Shown here: piece by piece, positions 7,278 through 14,360 of the stretch | How positions within the stretch are numbered: the first letter of the stretch is position 1 | Layout of the letters: every line of letters begins with the position of its first letter | From: Bacteriovoracaceae bacterium UBA4096 | GTDB lineage: Bacteria; Bdellovibrionota; Bacteriovoracia; Bacteriovoracales; Bacteriovoracaceae | NCBI GenBank assembly: GCA_002381945.1 | Contig: DFXY01000037.1 | Coordinates: 75,734-97,544, forward strand | Length of the DNA: 21,811 nt | Direction: 5' to 3' | The notes under the pieces: generated by a model | The model's input: the letters and a program-made list of their open reading frames with translations, nothing else | The model's database searches: none | What the model was told of the DNA's origin: nothing | Program-made: the position numbers and the translations under genes

Positions 7278-8102
7278 TTCAGCATTTGGGTCTTCGGCAG
7301 TTTCAAAAAACTCATATCGTAAAGCATGAAGAAAAAGTCGTTCCGCTTTCCTTCCTCCATATAATTCATCTCCCAGTATAGGAAATCCCAGATAAGAAAG
7401 TTGCGCACGGATCTGGTGTCGGATTCCTGTTTTTAAATTAACAAGAACCAGTGACTTTCCCTCGTTTGAACTGATTTTCATAACAGCAAGGCTTGCTTCC
7501 TGAGTGTCTTCACCTGGCCACTCTAAAACCTTTTGCTTGACCCCTTTAAGACCTGTAGGCTTAAAATGATGTGTCCAAAGACCATCCTGATCAAACTCGC
7601 CCTCTACAATTGCCCAATAAAACTTCCTCTTCATGGTGGTATTGAAGTTATCCCTGACAAATCTCAGGGCCTTCTCAGTTTTGGCCAAAACCAATACTCC
7701 GGAAGTTTCAAAATCCAAACGGTATAATAGTCCCCGGTCGTAATTATCCTGATTGATAAGCAGCGATTCCCACTTACCTACTGATACTAAAAAGTTCAAC
7801 ATCGTATCTTTGTCATCATAACTTAAAGGGTGGCAGTGAACGCCCGGTGGCTTATGAAGGACGATAAAAGAATCATCTTCCGATATGATATCCACCTTTG
7901 GCCCCACATATTGAGGATTTATTTTCATGTGGTTAACATAGTTAATCGGAAGTCTGTATGACAGCTTACCTTGAATAGGACGATTTTGTTCTTTAGATGA
8001 AAAATGTCGTTTAATGAGCTGTCCGGAACTTCCCAGAGTTTTTTTCAAGGCTTCTTTCAAAGAAGGCTCATCCTGAAGCCATGAGAATTCAACAAACTCC
8101 AT
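7209..8102 (-). CDS. RluA-family RNA pseudouridine synthase
   Basis: A 297-residue enzyme that isomerises uridine to pseudouridine in RNA. The catalytic motif reads YRLDFETSG (Asp130; family HRLDxxTSG). Other family blocks are present: VLHKPPGVHCHP (81-92), KRKFYWAIVEG, LVNLKTGIRHQIRAQLSYLGFPILGDELYGG and LFLHA. An N-terminal segment of about 65 residues with SSGQLIKRHFSSKEQNRPI looks S4-like but is weak, so the exact target (RluD, RluC or a tRNA enzyme) cannot be assigned. The start overlaps the motB stop by one base (TAATG), so it is translationally coupled to the flagellar motor genes. The last 23 codons are antisense to the opposing gene. Confidence 0.9.
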   Translation of the reverse strand: MEFVEFSWLQDEPSLKEALKKTLGSSGQLIKRHFSSKEQNRPIQGKLSYRLPINYVNHMKINPQYVGPKVDIISEDDSFIVLHKPPGVHCHPLSYDDKDTMLNFLVSVGKWESLLINQDNYDRGLLYRLDFETSGVLVLAKTEKALRFVRDNFNTTMKRKFYWAIVEGEFDQDGLWTHHFKPTGLKGVKQKVLEWPGEDTQEASLAVMKISSNEGKSLVLVNLKTGIRHQIRAQLSYLGFPILGDELYGGRKAERLFLHALRYEFFETAEDPNAELFNIFFDLNGALQMSHDVLGRF

Positions 8103-8893
8103 TACTGCGCCTCGACCTTGCGGCCTTCGGTTCTGAGATCAGATTTTTTCAAGACAAACTCCACTCTTCGATCGGAGATTTTTTTATTCACTTTCTTCTG
8201 CGGTCGTGAATCACCATAGAAAAGAGTTGTGATTCTGTCAGCAGATACTCCTCTTTGCATGAGTGATTTTGAAACGGCCAATGCCCTTTCACTAGACAAG
8301 GCATAAGCATCCCCTCCAGATTTTGAAACTTCGCCTTCTTCGGCATGACCTTCAATTAATATATTCCAGTTGTTTTCTTTGATCATTTTCACCAAACGAT
8401 CAAAAACCTGAATATTGATTTCATCAATGCCAACGGAGCCTCTTTGAAATTGAATTTTATCTTTCATCCGGACCAGAATTGTTTCAGGCATCTCGTATAC
8501 ATTGGCAGAATCAATTAATTCATTATCTGCCAGCATCTTTTTTAATTGATTAAGCTGGGTATCTGATTCTCGATTAACTTCATACTTATCCAAGAGTCCT
8601 TCGGCCGTTAAAAATTCAATCGGGAAAGGTTTGGCAGGAGCATCGGAATCAATCATTGTTGGAGCATCGCTAGGTGATTTACCTGAACGAATAACCTCTC
8701 CTGCCTTAAGGACATTACCACCAAAAGCATTTCGGAGTGAACCTATGGCCGCTTCATACTTTGCGGTTTCAGTTTTTGCAAAAGATAATAATAGAATAAA
8801 GAACGTCAAAAGCAGTGTCACAAGATCTGAGAATGTAGACATCCATCCGGGGGCACCGGGCTTACATGGAGGACATTTAGTTGCATCAGACAT
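8102..8893 (-). CDS. motB: Flagellar motor stator protein MotB/PomB
   Basis: The peptidoglycan-anchored stator subunit. The 263 residues show a short cytoplasmic N terminus with a CPPC pair (7-10), one transmembrane helix (about 20-40) holding the ion-binding Asp23 (TFSDLVTLLLTFFILLLSFA), a plug/linker region, and a C-terminal OmpA-like peptidoglycan domain (about 145-250, NWNILIEGHAEEGE and then SSERALAVSKSLMQRGV with Arg203). The usual GH(T/S)D at the start of the OmpA motif reads GHAEE. The transmembrane region resembles PomB as much as MotB, so proton versus sodium drive cannot be decided. It starts three bases after motA stops, with an AAGGAG ribosome site inside the end of motA. Confidence 0.95.
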   Translation of the reverse strand: MSDATKCPPCKPGAPGWMSTFSDLVTLLLTFFILLLSFAKTETAKYEAAIGSLRNAFGGNVLKAGEVIRSGKSPSDAPTMIDSDAPAKPFPIEFLTAEGLLDKYEVNRESDTQLNQLKKMLADNELIDSANVYEMPETILVRMKDKIQFQRGSVGIDEINIQVFDRLVKMIKENNWNILIEGHAEEGEVSKSGGDAYALSSERALAVSKSLMQRGVSADRITTLFYGDSRPQKKVNKKISDRRVEFVLKKSDLRTEGRKVEAQ

Positions 8894-8896
8894 GGT

Positions 8897-9661
8897 CTAC
8901 TCCTTCTTATCCTCGACCAGACGGTCTTTTGGAGAAAGGAATGAATCTAATTTTTCACGAATAACTCTTGGGTTTTCACCGGCCACAATCCCCAGCACAC
9001 CTGCAACGATGATATTCATTTTAGTGGATTCTTGCTTCGAGCGCATTTTAAGTTTTGAAGCAACAGGAATGGTAAAAACGTTTGCAATCACTGAACCATA
9101 AAAAGTGGTCAAAAGAGCAACCGCCATTGCGGGACCGATTGAAGAAGGATCTGACATGTTCTGCAACATTTGAACCAGACCAATCAGAGTTCCGATCATA
9201 CCAAAAGCAGGACCATCAGCGCCCATTCCTTCGAGGATCTCAACACCTTTTGAGTGTCGATCTTCCATCGCCGCAATTTCCAGTGAAAGAATAGAAGTAA
9301 TCACTTCCGGTGGCCTGTTATCTGCCGCCAGAGTCACGGCCTTTTTTAAAAATTTATCTTCAACAGGAACTTTCTCTAAAGCAAAAACCGATTCACGTCT
9401 CGCTGTTTCGGCCAGCTTTTGAATTTCTTCAATCATTCCCTTTGGATCAGGGCTGGAATTGAAAATTGATTTCATGAAGATGGTAATGAGTCCTTTCACA
9501 TATTCCATTGGCCATTTAATCATAGTGGCCGCAGTCACTCCCCCTAGAACGACAAACATTGAAGGTATATCAATGAAGATCGTTAGTGGTGACCCATAAA
9601 CAATTGAGCCAATGATCGCGATGGTTGCGAGAACTAAACCTGCTACTGTAGAAATATCCAT
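8897..9661 (-). CDS. motA: Flagellar motor stator protein MotA/PomA
   Basis: The four-helix stator subunit that forms the ion channel with MotB and pushes on FliG. The 254 residues are the short PomA-like type. Helices lie at about 3-22, 28-48, 150-172 and 180-203. The large cytoplasmic loop contains LAETARRESVFALE (the charged FliG-contacting region) and AADNRPPEVI. The block DGPAFGMIGTLIGLVQMLQ and then GPAMAVALLTTFYGSVIAN is diagnostic of MotA/PomA/ExbB-type stators. A strong ribosome site AGGTGAT stands just before ATG. A sigma28-type promoter lies about 40 bases upstream, so expression is probably tied to late flagellar genes. motB follows directly. Confidence 0.96.
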   Translation of the reverse strand: MDISTVAGLVLATIAIIGSIVYGSPLTIFIDIPSMFVVLGGVTAATMIKWPMEYVKGLITIFMKSIFNSSPDPKGMIEEIQKLAETARRESVFALEKVPVEDKFLKKAVTLAADNRPPEVITSILSLEIAAMEDRHSKGVEILEGMGADGPAFGMIGTLIGLVQMLQNMSDPSSIGPAMAVALLTTFYGSVIANVFTIPVASKLKMRSKQESTKMNIIVAGVLGIVAGENPRVIREKLDSFLSPKDRLVEDKKE

Positions 9662-9699
9662 AGATCACCTTCGAACAAAAAAGAGTCTTTATGGATAAA

Positions 9700-9726
9700 G
9701 TATCGGAATCTTAGAAATGAACTTAA
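9700..9726 (-). promoter_or_regulatory. Sigma28 (FliA-type) promoter for motAB
   Basis: On the minus strand TTAAGTTC (9726-9719), exactly 11 bases, then TCCGATAC (9707-9700). Against the enterobacterial FliA consensus TAAAGTTT-N11-GCCGATAA this is 12 of 16 matches with the right spacing, placed 39 bases upstream of the motA start codon. Position in front of a class III-type flagellar gene makes it credible. Confidence 0.7.
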
Positions 9727-9791
9727 ATGTTTGGTTTTACTGGAGAATATTGATCAGGTTCGGGTAGATTGAAAATAAGCTCAAAACACAG

Positions 9792-9819
9792 AAAAACCCC
9801 GCCGTGGCGGGGCTTTTTT
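9792..9819 (-). terminator. Intrinsic terminator of the 70-residue protein gene
   Basis: A GC-rich hairpin CCCCGC-CGTG-GCGGGG (9797-9812) is followed on the minus strand by TTTTT (9796-9792), directly after the stop codon at 9820. A run of six T on the other strand (9814-9819) means it could also work in the plus direction, but no plus-strand gene leads into it. Confidence 0.9.
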
Positions 9820-10032
9820 CTATTTCACTTCTTCGTTAATAAGCATGGTGGAATCAATATAAGAAAGCATCGCAGTCCGAAGATCGTCCAGAGATACCTG
9901 GTCAGTCCCTTCACCTTTGAAGATTTCTTCTTTGATCATTTCGACGGGAAAACCGGTCATCTTGGCCAGTACTTCTAAACTAACTTTCCCGCTTTTAACT
10001 TCATGACCATTCGTGGTCAGAGTTGTTGTCAT
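9820..10032 (-). CDS. Unrecognised 70-residue acidic small protein
   Basis: A small soluble protein starting MTTTLTTNGHEVKSGK, followed by two predicted helical stretches (VSLEVLAKMTGFPVEMIKEE, then VSLDDLRTAMLSYIDSTML). The first resembles a helix-turn-helix or tetratricopeptide-like element, but no family is recognised. The frame remains open to an ATG at 10119, but that start lacks a ribosome site, whereas the ATG at 10032 has AAGGAG (10044-10039) six bases before it; hence the shorter product. It is a single-gene unit with its own strong terminator directly downstream, which suggests an abundant or tightly regulated small protein. A TTGACT at minus-strand 10117-10112 may be the -35, but the matching -10 is poor. 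Confidence 0.72.
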   Translation of the reverse strand: MTTTLTTNGHEVKSGKVSLEVLAKMTGFPVEMIKEEIFKGEGTDQVSLDDLRTAMLSYIDSTMLINEEVK

Positions 10033-10118
10033 TCTGTACTCCTTGAACATTTGGGCCACATAAATCCATTTAGTAGCTCGTGTGAAGAAAGCGTATCTTT
10101 GGACCAAAATGAAAGTCA

Positions 10119-10136
10119 ATCAAGGGGGGGCTTGAT
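10119..10136. repeat. Inverted repeat with G-run loop
   Basis: ATCAAG, six G, CTTGAT: perfect six-base arms around a G tract, upstream of the small-protein gene and 66 bases after the pabB stop. It overlaps a possible -35 for the small gene, so an operator is possible. There is no U-tract, so it is a poor terminator. Including the arm, the run is seven G in a moderately AT-rich genome and could also be an assembly-sensitive spot. Confidence 0.35.
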
Positions 10137-10201
10137 GTAAGATGATGTTAGGTTATTCTTGAGAGAAGCACTTTAAGTTGATGGAATTACTAAATTTCTA
10201 C

Positions 10202-11362
10202 CTAGTAACCTGGAGTCTTTAACAATGTTAGAAAACTCGCGACCTTGGCCTCCATTTCTTGATATTCACTTGTGGCCTTAGAAAGTAACGTTATGCCTCC
10301 GCCGGCACCATACTTCCATAATCGGTCCCCAGTGGAGATCGTAGCGGTTCTGATGTTAATGTTGGCAATCTTACGATCACCTAAGCACAACAGCGTAGAG
10401 CCGGTGTAGAGGCCTCGAGAATAGCGTTCAGTTTCCTGGATGATTTCCATTACACGTTTTTTGGGAGCACCAGTGACACTGCCTCCGGGAAATAGGCATT
10501 CAATTGTTTTTAGCAGTGACAACGGTTGGCCCAATTCGACTGAAAGAACAGAGGATTGATGAAGCAGCCCTGGAACCAAAAGGGGCACTCTTTGTTTCAG
10601 GACTCGGGCGCGGGGACTTTCCAAACGATTCAGATCATTTCTAAGAAGATCAGTGATCATATTTAGTTCACCCTCCTCTTTTGGATCATGAAGCATTTTT
10701 TCCCATTCTTTTTTCCATCCCTTCCCTCTTCTAGCAGTGCCTTTAATAGGCATTGTGAAAATTTTGTCATCACGGTATCGGAAGAGGCACTCAGGAGAAT
10801 TGCTGAGAAACATCTCATCCCCTAAAAAAGTGGCATGAGCATAAGCGCCAACACCCTTGCGCGAGAAGAAAAAATCACAAATATCGCGAGGATCAATATA
10901 TTCTTCAGTAACAAACTCAAAAGGATAAGTGAGATTAACCTGATAACAATTTCCGTCCAGCAGATGTTCCTGAATGCGGTTAAAGGCTTCCTTGTATTCT
11001 GACCATGTAGGACGTTCAAGCGACTTTAAAGGCAAATTGTCTATACGGCCTTTCGGAATCTTTTTAAACCGCTTGGTCTCATACTCAATTTCAATGGCTA
11101 TTGGAGCATTTTCATCAACAGTATGACCTAATCCCATCAGGATGAGTCCGAGCTCATAATAAAGATGAAAGACAGTAGGATTTTTCACCTTATCCTGAAT
11201 CTTCATTTCATCCAGACGCTTTAAAAATAAATCCAGTCGGTAAACTTCAGGAAATCCTGTCAGTAGATTAAAACGGGTTGTACGATAATAGATGTAAGCA
11301 CTCTTAGGTCTGGTTAATTCAAGAAGAGATGATTCATTCCACTTAAACTTTGAAAAGATCAT
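10202..11362 (-). CDS. pabB: Aminodeoxychorismate synthase component I
   Basis: Chorismate-binding enzyme making 4-amino-4-deoxychorismate for folate synthesis, working with a PabA glutaminase that is not in this window. The decisive motif is MPIKGTARRG (PIKGT, Lys207), characteristic of PabB; anthranilate synthase has PIAGT at this place. Other family blocks are MITDLLRNDL, FPGGSVTGAPKKRVMEII, RGLYTGS, NINIRTA and YGAGGGITLLSKATSEYQEM. At 386 residues it is shorter at the N terminus than E. coli PabB (about 450), leaving mainly the catalytic domain. Its ATG overlaps the dnaB stop by one base (TAATG), so translation is coupled to the replicative helicase. No PabC or PabA is fused to it. Confidence 0.92.
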   Translation of the reverse strand: MIFSKFKWNESSLLELTRPKSAYIYYRTTRFNLLTGFPEVYRLDLFLKRLDEMKIQDKVKNPTVFHLYYELGLILMGLGHTVDENAPIAIEIEYETKRFKKIPKGRIDNLPLKSLERPTWSEYKEAFNRIQEHLLDGNCYQVNLTYPFEFVTEEYIDPRDICDFFFSRKGVGAYAHATFLGDEMFLSNSPECLFRYRDDKIFTMPIKGTARRGKGWKKEWEKMLHDPKEEGELNMITDLLRNDLNRLESPRARVLKQRVPLLVPGLLHQSSVLSVELGQPLSLLKTIECLFPGGSVTGAPKKRVMEIIQETERYSRGLYTGSTLLCLGDRKIANINIRTATISTGDRLWKYGAGGGITLLSKATSEYQEMEAKVASFLTLLKTPGY

Positions 11363-12705
11363 TACTGCTCAGTTTTACCAGGAGCTAAATCAGCAAACTT
11401 AGTCTGGGATCCAATCCAAGAGAGTTCTACTGTCCCAGGTTCGCCGTTTCGGTTTTTTGCAATAATGATTTCAGCGATACCTTTTTTAGGAGTCATGGGA
11501 TCGTAATACTCTTCACGGTGAATCAGACAAACGATGTTGGCATCCTGTTCAAGTGAACCTGATTCCCTCAGATCCTGCAATTGAGGACGTCGGTCAGTTC
11601 TGGATGCTGCTGTTCGGTTTAGCTGTGACAGGGCCACGACAGGGATCTCAAGCTCGTTAGCGAGCATTTTAAATCCACGGGATAGCTCAGCAATTTCCTG
11701 TTCACGATTCTGCTTCTTAACGTGCATAGGCATGATCTGAAGATAATCCACCACAATCATGGCAAGACCCTGCTCAGCTTTAAGCTTACGGCAATATGAA
11801 CGAATATCCATCAAGTTGGTTGAACCTGAATCGTTAATATAAAGTTTAAGATTAGATAGTTTTTGAATGGCATTTGAGATTGATCGCAAATCCATTTCAT
11901 TAAATTCTTTGGTTTTTAGTTTTCTACCATCAACACAGGCCTCTGAGGCCAGAAGACGCATTGAAAGTTCTGCGTACATCATCTCGTAAGAAAATACCGC
12001 CACGGCCATATTGGTCTGTCTGGCTGCGGCCACTGCCCAGTTAAGCGCCAGGGCGGTTTTTCCCATACCAGGACGGGCAGCAATCAGAACTAACTGACCG
12101 GGCTGTAAACCTAAAAGCGAGCGGTCGATTGAGGCAAAGCCCGTCGATACACCCATAATCTCACCCTTCGCGCGGGCAGGTTTTTCAAGTTCTTTTAAAT
12201 TCTCATAAAGCGCCTGCTTTAGAGGAATCATTTTATTATTTTTAGTTTGAGCTGTGAGTTTAAAAAAACTCGATTCAACTTCCTGTAGGAAGTCTTCCAC
12301 GTTACCGGAAAAATTTGTTCCAGTTTGCATGATACGAGTTGCAGTTCTGACAACTTCGCGAAGCATACTTTTTTGTTTGATCAGGCGGGCATAATATTCA
12401 ACGTTAGCGGCCGAGCCGATTTCATCACAAATAGTGACGAGGGCCGTTTGTCCGCCAATTTTTTCCAGTTTCCCGTGATCATTTAATTTCGAAGCAACGG
12501 TTACAATATCAAACGGCATGGCCTCCATGTGAAGGTCTTTTACCGCCTGAAAGATGATCCCATATTGAGGATGATAAAAATCCACTGACTCAAGGTTTAT
12601 ATCCGAGATTTCATCGAAGCTTGAATTATCGATGAGTAAACAACCTAAAAGTGCTTTTTCGGCACCAATGTCATGAGGTAGTTCGTTCTGTGGATTGGCC
12701 ATCAT
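11362..12705 (-). CDS. dnaB: Replicative DNA helicase DnaB
   Basis: Hexameric helicase that unwinds the replication fork. The 447 residues include the N-terminal primase-interacting domain (about 8-115, LPHDIGAEKALLGCLLID), a linker, and the RecA-like ATPase with Walker A ARPGMGKTA (210-218, Lys216), Walker B region LAMIVVDYLQIM and the C-terminal signature DLRESGSLEQDANIVCLIHR. No intein is present. Two ATGs lie in tandem (12705 and 12702); AGGGGG upstream is better spaced for the second, so the first Met may not be used. An intrinsic terminator sits between rplI and this gene, ending only about 16 bases upstream of the start, so expression must come from read-through or a promoter within rplI. 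Confidence 0.97.
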   Translation of the reverse strand: MMANPQNELPHDIGAEKALLGCLLIDNSSFDEISDINLESVDFYHPQYGIIFQAVKDLHMEAMPFDIVTVASKLNDHGKLEKIGGQTALVTICDEIGSAANVEYYARLIKQKSMLREVVRTATRIMQTGTNFSGNVEDFLQEVESSFFKLTAQTKNNKMIPLKQALYENLKELEKPARAKGEIMGVSTGFASIDRSLLGLQPGQLVLIAARPGMGKTALALNWAVAAARQTNMAVAVFSYEMMYAELSMRLLASEACVDGRKLKTKEFNEMDLRSISNAIQKLSNLKLYINDSGSTNLMDIRSYCRKLKAEQGLAMIVVDYLQIMPMHVKKQNREQEIAELSRGFKMLANELEIPVVALSQLNRTAASRTDRRPQLQDLRESGSLEQDANIVCLIHREEYYDPMTPKKGIAEIIIAKNRNGEPGTVELSWIGSQTKFADLAPGKTEQ

Positions 12706-12720
12706 GGACCCCCTGATATC

Positions 12721-12755
12721 AAAGAAGAAAAAGACCGGAGATTGCTCTCCGGTCT
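12721..12755 (-). terminator. Intrinsic terminator/attenuator between rplI and dnaB
   Basis: Nine-pair stem AGACCGGAG / CTCCGGTCT (12732-12740 with 12747-12755) and a six-base loop, followed on the minus strand by TTTTTCTTCTTT. It lies 17 bases after the rplI stop and just before the dnaB ribosome site. The stem is perfect and GC-rich. The U-tract is interrupted by C, so partial read-through is plausible. Confidence 0.82.
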
Positions 12756-12771
12756 CATTGAGATAAAGAAA

Positions 12772-13344
12772 TTATTCTTCGTTTGCAGCAGCTTCTGCAG
12801 CAGCAGCGGCTTCAGCTTTGGCAGCTTCAGCTTTAGCTTTTTTCTCAGCATTACGTCTCTGAGCTTCAGCTTGTTCTTTCTTAAGTTGCTCGGCCATAGC
12901 GGCATCCATAGTAACTTTAAGTTTGAATGTAGCTACAACATCATTGAAAAGCTTAGCTTTAACGTCATAAGTCCCGAGAGACTTGATTGAACCGTCAAAA
13001 GAAAGAAGACGACGTTCAATTGAAACGCCTTGTTTTTCTAGTTCTTTAGCAATTTCCTGAGATGTAACAGCACCGAAAAGACGACCGTTAGCTCCAACTT
13101 TCTTGATAAGCTCAACAGTGATGCCTTCGATTTTTTTCTTAGCTGCTTCAGCTTCTGCTTTTTCAGCAGCAACTTTCTTAGCTAGTGCTTTTTGCTTATC
13201 TTTAAGAACGTTTGCGTTCTTATCGTCAGCAAGGATCGCGAATTTCTTCGGGAAAAGATAGTTACGAGCGAAACCGGCAGATACGTTTACGATCTCCCCG
13301 ATTGTTCCTAAGGCCTTAACCTTTTCTATAAGGATGACTTTCAT
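12772..13344 (-). CDS. rplI: 50S ribosomal protein L9 with long C-terminal tail
   Basis: L9 binds 23S rRNA domain V near L1 and reaches along the ribosome with a long helix; it affects frame maintenance. The N-terminal rRNA-binding domain is canonical (MKVILIEKVKALGTIGEIVN, then GFARNYLFPKKFA at 24-36), the connecting helix spans about 42-75, and the C-terminal domain ends near 146. A further 44 residues follow (about 147-190), almost only Ala, Glu, Lys and Gln. Usual L9 is about 150 residues, so this tail is an extension, probably helical or disordered. AGGAG precedes the ATG at good distance. It lies 16 bases after the DUF2232 gene and ends before a terminator. Confidence 0.96.
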   Translation of the reverse strand: MKVILIEKVKALGTIGEIVNVSAGFARNYLFPKKFAILADDKNANVLKDKQKALAKKVAAEKAEAEAAKKKIEGITVELIKKVGANGRLFGAVTSQEIAKELEKQGVSIERRLLSFDGSIKSLGTYDVKAKLFNDVVATFKLKVTMDAAMAEQLKKEQAEAQRRNAEKKAKAEAAKAEAAAAAEAAANEE

Positions 13345-13360
13345 ATTGTTCTCCTAAAAA

Positions 13361-14341
13361 TTAATCTTCAGTTTTACGTTTTACAAAATACTTTCTGAAA
13401 TCAAACCAATTATCAAATAAACCGGCGACTGCGATGAGGTAACTTGCCATGAAGATGGTAATCATCACGATCAAGGTACGAAAAAAACCTACAATGCCCA
13501 GAAAGTTCAAAAGATCACTGAAAACACCAAAGCCCTGAAAGAAATAAAATATTCCAAGACAATAAATGATCGTGTGACCAATAGTTTCATAAACAGTGGA
13601 ACCCAAAGTCTCTCCCCAGACGGCAAGCACAAGACCTGTCACCAGGAGCAGTACATACCCAAAAGGGACTTTGAAATTCAAAAGGTTCATCTCTGAGTAC
13701 GGAAAGTCCTGCCCTGAAAGTAAAAGCCTGCGGCTCTTAAGTACCAGGAACATATTGAACCAAAGCATAAGAAACACACCCATGAAAAGATAGCTTGGAA
13801 ATGATTCAATCATTTCTTTGGCCAGTAAATCAGGACGGTCAAGCAATTGAAGAACTTGAATGGAGTCTTTGTCCCCGCTAAGTTCAACTGCTTTTTTCTG
13901 CTCGGCTATCTTGTCCGAACTCTTCTCAATCTGCTGGAGGATAAATTCCTTGGGCGTCGTTTTCATACTGTTCATCAGTAAACCGAAACTGGCAGCTATA
14001 AACAGGATAAAACCCAGTCCAAAACTTACCATGCCCTTAACAGGAGAAACTCCTCTATGGACAATTTCAGCGATACCAACTCCGAAAACAAACACACAAA
14101 TGTAGAATCCAAACAGCGTCAAGTCTCCATAAACCAGGCTGGCGAAAACAAAACTCAAAATGAGCCCAGCTATGCCGGCCAGATAGCCTTTGGTTCTTCC
14201 ATAAAGGATGATGGCCAAGGCCAATGGAAAAGGAGCGAATATTGCCATGATGAAACTAATGCACAAAATAACAGAGGATGCGCCTAAGAGGAGCAGTCTT
14301 CCTGTCGATAATTGTGGTGTTTGCATCACTTCAGTATTCAT
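13361..14341 (-). CDS. DUF2232 (YybS-like) multi-pass membrane protein
   Basis: A 326-residue membrane protein with about seven to eight hydrophobic segments, a central soluble loop (about 125-175, TPKEFILQQIEKSSDKIAEQKK) and a basic C terminus (FRKYFVKRKTED). Placement between rpsF/rpsR and rplI-dnaB is the same as for Bacillus yybS (DUF2232), and the arrangement of segments fits that family; the family call leans on context as well as sequence. The role is unknown, though the loss of such proteins has been linked to sporulation or germination in Bacillus, which would not apply here. The ribosome site is weak, and the gene lies 19 bases after the S6-S18 stop, so coupled translation is likely. 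Confidence 0.72.
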   Translation of the reverse strand: MNTEVMQTPQLSTGRLLLLGASSVILCISFIMAIFAPFPLALAIILYGRTKGYLAGIAGLILSFVFASLVYGDLTLFGFYICVFVFGVGIAEIVHRGVSPVKGMVSFGLGFILFIAASFGLLMNSMKTTPKEFILQQIEKSSDKIAEQKKAVELSGDKDSIQVLQLLDRPDLLAKEMIESFPSYLFMGVFLMLWFNMFLVLKSRRLLLSGQDFPYSEMNLLNFKVPFGYVLLLVTGLVLAVWGETLGSTVYETIGHTIIYCLGIFYFFQGFGVFSDLLNFLGIVGFFRTLIVMITIFMASYLIAVAGLFDNWFDFRKYFVKRKTED

Positions 14342-14360
14342 ACCAGTTTAAAATCCCAGA

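Noticed and set aside
10033..10119. Longer 99-residue form of the small protein
   Set aside because: No ribosome site precedes the upstream ATG, whereas ATG 10032 has AAGGAG at ideal spacing.
12702..12990. Extra frames over the rplI tail, on both strands
   Set aside because: They arise from the low-complexity Ala/Glu/Lys codons and have no ribosome sites or recognisable content.
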